A DNA stretch of 64,000 nucleotides from Amorphochlora amoebiformis (Eukaryota; Cercozoa; Chlorarachniophyceae). The stretch is taken from the NCBI GenBank assembly GCA_054601695.1, contig BAAHQB010000011.1:992001-1056000 (forward strand), written 5' to 3'. Shown here piece after piece: positions 1 through 64,000 of this stretch. Made by a program: the position numbers and the translations under genes. Position 1 is the first letter of the stretch. Each line of letters opens with the position of its first letter. The notes below the pieces were generated by a model. It saw only the letters and a list, made by a program, of their open reading frames with translations, made no database searches and was not told the DNA's origin.

Positions 1-6
1 ACATTA

Positions 7-59
<53 letters not shown>

Positions 60-69
60 ATGTATGTAT

Positions 70-163
<94 letters not shown>

Positions 164-336
164 ATATACATATATATATTATATATATACATATATATAT
201 ATAATATATATATAATATATGTAATAAGTATATATATATATATATATAAATATATAATAAATGTATAAATGTTAAGTTTTGTACATACATCACATATATA
301 AGGATCATTGCAACTTGCGCCTTGTATTCTTTTCAG

Positions 337-1369
<1,033 letters not shown>

Positions 1370-2049
1370 TTAGCTATAGGACTCAATAACGGCCAGACTG
1401 TAAAAATGGATTAACGCAACGATGTCGGTTCCAGTTGTTCTCGGTTCTAGTTGTTGATAGTATTTGGCGTTCACTTGTGCGCTTAGCTGTTCGGCTTTAT
1501 CATGACCAAACTCTTTTAAGTGTTATATTACTCAGTATGATATATATTATTATGCTAGATCATATGACACTATACAGTAACTTAATAATTACATATACAT
1601 CACGTACAAATACATCACGGTTTCATAAATTAAAGATCACATGATACTCTAGATACTAGCTAGATGGCGTGACCCGGCCGCGTGACCCGCGTCGCCCGCG
1701 TGACCTTAGGTGACTTAATATTATAATATGTATATATATATAGTCTATATTTACTTGATATATCTCGGTATTTACATGCTAGCATGCAATATTAAATTAA
1801 TACAATTACATATATGTATATATATATATATATATAATATATATATATATATATAAATCGTAAAACACATAATAGGCTATTACTAATTTACTGTAGTATT
1901 AATACTAGAATAGCACACATCTGTTATAATTATATATGTACGCTACCTAGGCTACGCGTGTGTCTAGTGTGTGTGTGTATCTAGTGTATATATATATATA
2001 TATATATATATATTATGTGTGTGTATAGCATACCCTGATATATATCTAG

Positions 2050-2080
<31 letters not shown>

Positions 2081-2327
2081 GTGTGTATTTTTCATAGCAA
2101 CGGCTACGCGTACACACGTACGTACATATGTACTAGATACAATACAGTAATATCTAGTATAATAGTATACACGTAAGCATTGTAATATCTACTAGATTAC
2201 TGATGAACGTGATTGAGCACTATTTACGAATACAGCTGTATTGTAACAAAAGGTTTGTTATATATTCATACAAATAAGTGATCATTCAGCTGGAGGCTAA
2301 TATATCATTGGCAACAGATCACTGCAT
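1370..2327. other. Intergenic region between convergent genes
   Basis: Between the stop of the upstream plus-strand gene and the stop of the TIPE-like minus-strand gene. It holds AT-rich unique sequence with many CTAG and TACGTA-like words and short (TA)n runs near 1816-1855, 1985-2013 and 2050-2078. No exon or RNA gene was recognised. Confidence 0.6.
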
Positions 2328-3087
2328 CTAGCTCTTTCTCTCTTCGGCTCCTTTTGCGGCAACCTCTTTGTTCTCAGTGTCGAGGGGAATACCCAAGCCC
2401 TTACAGAGGTGAGGAGTATATTCCTTGACGATGGGTGTTAAATTCTTGAGGATAATAGCCTTCTCATTCTTCACCTTTTCATCCATAAGGAGGAAATCCA
2501 CGAATTTGGTTGCGCCGTAGTAATTGAACAAGGCATTGAGTTTCTCCTTGTTTTTCTCCTGCATGTGCTTGCCCACCACATCGACGATCTCGAATCTCAG
2601 ACGGTCGACGGAGTTCGACACGGCGACGCTATCATCCTTCGTGACCTTCTTTGCCATGAGCAGCTTGACAAACTTCCCAACCAGGTGGTCCACCGGGTCG
2701 ATGATGTGCAGGACGTCTTTCCTCTTAAGCAGTCCGTCGTCGAACATTAACTTAACTTTCAGGGCGAAGCGGAAGATTCGCTGGGATATGGTTGTTGACC
2801 GTTAGTGCTATATACAGGTGAAATCCTTTCATGCACCTCTTTATTCTTCTTGGCTGTCTCCTTATCTTCCACCTTCGCAGTAATAGTCTGCGAAAATCAT
2901 ACAACGGTCAGGCCGTGCATCGGTTTCACCTTTATTCTTCCACCTTGACCGCCTCGATGATTTCGTTTCCGTTCTCACCGACGAAAGAAGATATCAATTT
3001 GCGTCCCGCTTTCGTGCCAGCGGTCTGGTGCATGAGGAATTTCTTCAGTCCGGAGGACTTTGTCGTCTTCTCTTTCGCTTCGGACAT
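2328..3087 (-). CDS. TNFAIP8/TIPE-like protein
   Basis: Three exons on the minus strand: 3087-2944, 2887-2837 and 2780-2328, with phase-0 introns of 56 bp each. The product is 215 residues, close to the roughly 190-residue TIPE family. What I see: an all-helical, Lys-rich sequence with an N-terminal helix (KAGRKLISSFV), a helix following DKETAKKNKERIFRFALKVK, and a C-terminal block GKHMQEKNKEKLNALFNYYG then KFVDFLL. These line up with the TIPE pattern of an ID(D)xSSExLD region, a KKEAEKIIKNLIK helix and the HLTxKSHGRVNxVFxHFxxxEFL block. Known: TIPE proteins form a hydrophobic-cavity helical bundle that binds phospholipids or phosphoinositides. The match is from memory of the family, without alignment. 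Other helical-bundle families remain possible. These introns are short and free of TA repeats, unlike those of the neighbours. Confidence 0.62.
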
Positions 3088-3529
3088 CGCAGAGGGCCGC
3101 CCGGCAATGCCAAGCCCAGAGGTTGGTTTTTGTCACCCTCTGGACCCGAAAAGATTGATAATATTTTTTTGTGCTGCTAAGTCCTTCGATTTAGGTAAAA
3201 TCTTCAGATCTGCGCCCGATTCTCCTTTTTGTCTGAGTTTTGAACTTATGACTACTGACGATCCTGATCGTTCTTAAAACTGTCTAATACTTTTAATGTC
3301 AGCATAATAGGTCGAAAGATTGCTCATACGAGCGTTTTGTTTTCGGTCTGCTCTTCCATCTCCCCACCCGGGAAACAATGTTACCCACAGTAGAAACAAT
3401 GTTACTCACCCACAGTCGAACCCAAGGTTTGGGGGATGTGGAGAGGGAGAGTAGAGCAGGGAGGAGAAGTAAGAAGGTAGGGAGGAAAAGGAAGGGTGTA
3501 TGTTATACTGATCTGTAGATATAGATGTT

Positions 3530-3595
<66 letters not shown>

Positions 3596-3600
3596 AACAT

Positions 3601-3637
<37 letters not shown>

Positions 3638-3661
3638 TGTAAATATGTACATATATATGTA

Positions 3662-3714
<53 letters not shown>

Positions 3715-3726
3715 ACACTGTGTGTG

Positions 3727-3767
<41 letters not shown>

Positions 3768-3888
3768 GTATACATAATATTTTATATTAATATCATATGT
3801 AAAACGTTCACTTTTATGTATCATAACATTTTTATATATATTATATATATATTATATATATATATATTATATATATATATATATATAT

Positions 3889-3941
<53 letters not shown>

Positions 3942-4115
3942 GTGTATATCCCTCTCTCACTTTCTCCCTCTCTCTCTCTCGCCCTCTTGCTCGCTCTCAC
4001 TCTTGCCCTCTCTCTCTATCCCTTTCTCACTCTCCGCCTCTCTCACTCTATCCCTCTCTCACTCTATCCCTCTCTCACTCTCTCCCTCTCACTCTCTCAG
4101 TCTTTCCCTCTCTCT

Positions 4116-4159
<44 letters not shown>

Positions 4160-4170
4160 TTAATATATAT
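3088..4170. repeat. TIPE-like gene upstream region, then TA and CT-rich repeats
   Basis: About 440 bp of mixed sequence (3088-3530) upstream of the TIPE-like start presumably holds its promoter, but no specific element could be identified. It is followed by (TA)n blocks (3531-3594, 3605-3633, 3665-3708, 3732-3766 and 3838-3932) and a pyrimidine tract of CTCTCTC/CCCTCTC type at 3950-4108. The long Tyr/Ile and Ser/Leu ORFs here are repeat translations. Confidence 0.8.
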
Positions 4171-4174
4171 ATAA

Positions 4175-4488
4175 CCTAACCCTAACCCTAACCTTAACCC
4201 TAACCCTAACCATAACCCTAACCCTAATCAAAACCCTAACGCCGTCCCTAACCCTAACCCTTACCCTAACCCTAACCCTAACACTAACCCTAACCCTAAC
4301 ACTAAACCCTACCCTAACCCTAACCCTTACCCTAACTCTAACCCTAAACAGCACTATAGCCCCACACTGTGGAGGAGTCATTGGTCCTCGGACTAAGACA
4401 TGCTGAATAATTCGATCCTAACCCTAACCCTAACCCTAACCCTAACCCTAACCCTAATCCTAACCCTAACCCTAACCCTAACACTAAT
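4175..4488 (-). repeat. Telomere-like (CCCTAA)n array, degenerate, with an embedded element
   Basis: The plus strand reads CCCTAACCCTAA with many one-base variants (CCTTAA, CACTAA, CCCTAAT). The array is interrupted at about 4346-4416 by a non-telomeric segment that recurs elsewhere in the window (see findings). Confidence 0.95.
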
Positions 4489-4510
4489 CATATATATATA
4501 TACATATATA

Positions 4511-4575
<65 letters not shown>

Positions 4576-4616
4576 ATAGAACAATATATACATATATATA
4601 CATATACATATCATAT

Positions 4617-4660
<44 letters not shown>

Positions 4661-4721
4661 ATTATATAATGCATATACATATATGTATATACAATTTATA
4701 TATTTTGCATACAAATGTGTA

Positions 4722-4761
<40 letters not shown>

Positions 4762-4837
4762 TATATAATACATATATATATACAATATACAACGAAAAAA
4801 ATATTTAACGTATATTTTTATATGCAATATGTATTAT

Positions 4838-5193
4838 ATGGTTAGGGTTAGGGTTAGGGAGAAGGTTAAGGCAACGGGTTGGGTTAGGGTTAAAGTTAGG
4901 GTTAGGGTTAGACTTAGGGATAGAAATGGTGAGGGTTAGGGTTAGGATTAGGGTTAGGGTTAGGGTTACGGTTAGGGTTAGGCTAGGGTTAGGGTTAGGG
5001 TTAGGCTGGGTTAGGCTTAAAATTAGGGTAAGGTTAGGTTTAGGGTTATGGTTAGGGTTAGCGTGGGTAAGGTTAGGGTTAGGGTTAGGGTTAGGGTTAG
5101 GGTTAGGGTTAGGGTAAGGGTTAGGGTTAGGGTTAGGGGTAGGGGTAGGGTAGGGGTAGGGGGCAGGGTTAGGGTTAAGGTTTAGGGTTAGGT
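4838..5193 (+). repeat. Telomere-like (TTAGGG)n array, degenerate
   Basis: The plus strand reads GGTTAGGGTTAGGG with scattered variants (GGGTAGGGG, GGTTAAGG). It faces the opposite way to the array at 4175-4488, across about 350 bp of (TA)n. The order CCCTAA then TTAGGG is the reverse of a head-to-head telomere fusion. Confidence 0.95.
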
Positions 5194-5214
5194 TCAGTTT
5201 GTACACACGTGTGT

Positions 5215-6526
<1,312 letters not shown>

Positions 6527-6532
6527 TTTATT
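6527..6532 (-). promoter_or_regulatory. Candidate polyadenylation signal of the Nudix gene
   Basis: AATAAA on the minus strand, about 45 nt downstream of the predicted TAG stop at 6576. Spacing is plausible for a cleavage signal; there is no transcript evidence. Confidence 0.45.
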
Positions 6533-6575
6533 TTTTAGACTGCATTGATCCGAACATTAGGGCAGTTTACAGCTT

Positions 6576-12250
<5,675 letters not shown>

Positions 12251-12431
12251 TCGGCGCGATGACTCGAAACCCTTTAAGATTGAGTAGTATTAGAGGTCGG
12301 AACGTAATTATAAGGTGATTTCGTTTAAAAGGGTTCTTTCTCGCTGTGTTGTTAAATTTAGTTGTTCTTTGGGGAGAGTTTTTAAAACATTTTTGATTAT
12401 GTCGGCTCAAACCAGACCGGGATAGTGCACG
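12251..12431. promoter_or_regulatory. Shared divergent promoter region with a short upstream ORF
   Basis: Only 181 bp separate the Nudix start (minus) from the DUF2235 start (plus), so both promoters must lie here or overlap the 5' ends. A 9-codon upstream ORF including the stop (12399-12425) ends 6 nt before the DUF2235 ATG at 12432. No TATA box or initiator could be assigned with confidence. Confidence 0.5.
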
Positions 12432-36478
<24,047 letters not shown>

Positions 36479-37365
36479 CTCGAAGCAATCAATCTGCACC
36501 TAAGAGCCGAAAAGATAATTGTTGCTTTTTTCCCTCGCTGTTGTATATTTAATTTTGATATACTTTCGCGCAGGTGTGGATATGTCGATATGCGGATGTT
36601 TTCACGCGGGAAGGTGAAAGCCCTTTTAACTTTCTACACCTCCTCACACCACACGGTACATCGAGCTTCCAAACCATGAGAATCCTAAAAACTCTTCAGA
36701 AGGAGGATCGACTTTCAGGTCAAGAGTACAAGTGACTGACCCCTTCGAGCGAATCTGAGGTATTTTCCAGGTGTGTCAAGACTGGTCGATTTCGGAACAT
36801 TTTCAAGAGGAAACCAAGTCGATGAGGAATTTTTTTAAATCTTCCAATGCAAATTTTTAAGACTACAATTGTTTACGGCTCACAAATGTACGTGGCCGTG
36901 TACACGTCTACATGCCAGATTCACTCGGTACAAATCATAACAACACTGTGAGGTGTGTACATGTTTGTTAGAGACACTTTGGAACTGAGTCAGTATGTAC
37001 CTATTCTCTGAATGTGTATTTTCCAACTGCCGTTAATCCACAATGTAAATCTTGTATATGTTTTTGTTGCCTTTTTCACCCTCCATGCTCAATTTAGGTT
37101 TGAAAAGGCACACCTTGGATCGTGACGTGAAGCTGCTGTGATCACTTATTAATCCGAAGAGGATGAATAATAATATTAATTCTAATATTAAATAATTTAA
37201 TTTGAACATCCAGTTCTCCTATGTCTCTAAATTTAGACCGAGCCGACAAATTCTAAATTCCGATAACCGAAACCAGCAATATGGCAAATGCAACTACCTC
37301 CAGATAGAGCGTTGGAGTTTCCGGCAGCTTATAGATAGAACTGGAGCGGTAGTAGGTGTTTCAAG
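36479..37365. promoter_or_regulatory. Divergent intergenic region, dioxygenase and myosin promoters
   Basis: 887 bp of unique sequence, free of (TA)n, between the ATG of the minus-strand dioxygenase and the first supported myosin ATG. It should hold both promoters. A 5' myosin exon may also lie here, because an AG precedes the 37366 ATG and the model lacks the usual N-terminal segment upstream of the motor. No specific element was identified. Confidence 0.5.
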
Positions 37366-62971
<25,606 letters not shown>

Positions 62972-63630
62972 CTAGCCATAAACTAGATAAAGTAGTTGTA
63001 CATCTAGCATGTACATGTACAATGCGTGGTTAGTTACATTACATAATCTGATAATAACGTAATTATATCTGAATATTTCCTGCTATATCTCATGTCTAGC
63101 CTGAGTACCTAGAGTATAATTAAAAGTAACCAAACGAGACCTAGGAGACCAATCTAGCAATACTCTAGATCTACTAGATCTAGTAGCTAGAGTAGATGTA
63201 AAATAGCTCCAGAGACTAGAGCTAGTAGAGAGAACTGAGTATATAGATTTTAGAGATTAGCTAGTTTAATTGATGCAAGCCAGCGTCTATAGAGCTTGTC
63301 TAGACTAGTCTAGATCTACTACTAGCTTACTACTAGTACTAGTAGTACTACGTGGAGACAGGTCTCATGTGCTTGTTCGTATTATTGCTAGTATTGTAGT
63401 AAGTCTAGTACCTAGAGTACTACTGTCTAGACTGTATTATCATGAAATTAAAATCACCGCTGTGCTCCTACTATCTCTAGAATCTGGCCTGAATTCTGGA
63501 CACGATTGCATATCTCACCTGAATTTAAACCGTAAACCACTAGAACCAGTGATTAAATGATTAACTTTTACTTCAACGCGAGTCGAATTAATAACTATTT
63601 AGAAAGCCCATCATCTGAGCCGTCTGAAAA
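62972..63630. other. Intergenic region between convergent genes, CTAG-rich
   Basis: Unique sequence with an unusually dense set of CTAG, TCTAGA and ACTAGT words between about 63090 and 63440. It contains the 3' flanks of the myosin fusion gene (plus) and of the next gene (minus). No coding exon was recognised. Confidence 0.6.
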
Positions 63631-63732
63631 CTAGGAAAATACGACGTCGGTGTAAACATTCATAGCGAAATCCTCGGCTTCAATTGTAGTGTTGACCATT
63701 CGCACCTGCTTAGTCTTTGGGATTCCCATTCC
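63631..63732 (-). CDS. Terminal exon of an unidentified minus-strand gene (partial)
   Basis: After an acceptor ending in tatacacag (minus strand), 33 codons read to TAG at 63633-63631: GMGIPKTKQVRMVNTT, then EAEDFAMNVYTDVVFS at the C-terminus. The remainder of the gene lies to the right of the window. Intron DNA with (TA)n follows from 63733 to 64000. No family was recognised; the plus strand of this segment has no comparable open frame with splice sites. Confidence 0.55.
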   Translation of the reverse strand, partial: GMGIPKTKQVRMVNTTIEAEDFAMNVYTDVVFS

Positions 63733-63902
63733 CTGTGTATATGCACAGATTATGATACATAGGATAGATGTTTATTTGTACAGTGTATCCTAGATATATT
63801 CAACTTTAAACTTGCACTAAATATGTACATATTATGTGCATATTATATGTAATCTATAAAATCAGGCACATGTGCATATATATACATATATACATATATA
63901 TA

Positions 63903-63934
<32 letters not shown>

Positions 63935-64000
63935 TATATATATACATATATATATATATGGTATATACTACCATATATATACACACATATATATATATAT
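63733..64000. other. Putative intron of the partial minus-strand gene
   Basis: AT-rich sequence ending in (TA)n with TACATA units at the window edge. No coding exon is visible. Confidence 0.5.

Noticed and set aside
2831-3277. Plus-strand 148-aa ORF
   Set aside because: It is the shadow of exons 1 and 2 of the minus-strand TIPE-like gene.
4175-5193. Ancient head-to-head telomere fusion
   Set aside because: A fusion would read TTAGGG then CCCTAA on one strand. Here the order is CCCTAA then TTAGGG, and similar tracts recur in introns.

Overview
The window is eukaryotic nuclear DNA, probably from a unicellular eukaryote. Short exons (9 to 646 nt) sit in long introns that are largely (TA)n and (TATG/CATA)n microsatellite. 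Introns follow GT-AG, with one apparent exception. TTAGGG-type telomere-like repeats lie inside introns and between genes. I cannot name the organism. A TIPE-like gene hints weakly at a protist related to animals, but this is only an inference.

I built the gene models by hand, joining exons on splice signals, reading phase and family motifs. Layout: (1) 337-1369 (+), the 3' end of an unidentified gene. (2) 3087-2328 (-), a 215-aa TNFAIP8/TIPE-like protein in 3 exons. (3) 3088-6526, an intergenic stretch of TA repeats and two arrays of telomere-like repeats. (4) 12250-6576 (-), a 9-exon, 294-aa Nudix hydrolase of NUDT6 type with a perfect Nudix box. (5) 12432-22123 (+), a 14-exon, 415-aa DUF2235 (Tle1-type) alpha/beta hydrolase, divergent from gene 4 across 181 bp. 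(6) 36478-23809 (-), a 14-exon, 370-aa isopenicillin-N-synthase-like 2OG-Fe(II) dioxygenase. (7) 37366-62971 (+), a 58-exon gene whose phases all agree, encoding about 2,273 aa: myosin motor, a neck of three unusual repeats, a long low-complexity tail, then DEP, PH and inositol-polyphosphate 5-phosphatase (IPPc) domains. (8) 63732-63631 (-), the terminal exon of a gene that starts beyond the window.

The highlight is gene 7, an actin motor fused to a lipid or inositol phosphatase, with nucleotide-binding motifs and phosphatase motifs both intact. A second theme is genome behaviour. Introns carry truncated copies of neighbouring exons in the Nudix, dioxygenase and myosin genes, a 77-bp hairpin element, a dispersed TGACGTCA-containing repeat shared by two genes, and a short element found three times inside telomere-like tracts.

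Most long ORFs in the window are Tyr/Ile translations of (TA)n and are not genes. Several plausible-looking exons on the opposite strand of real exons were considered and rejected.
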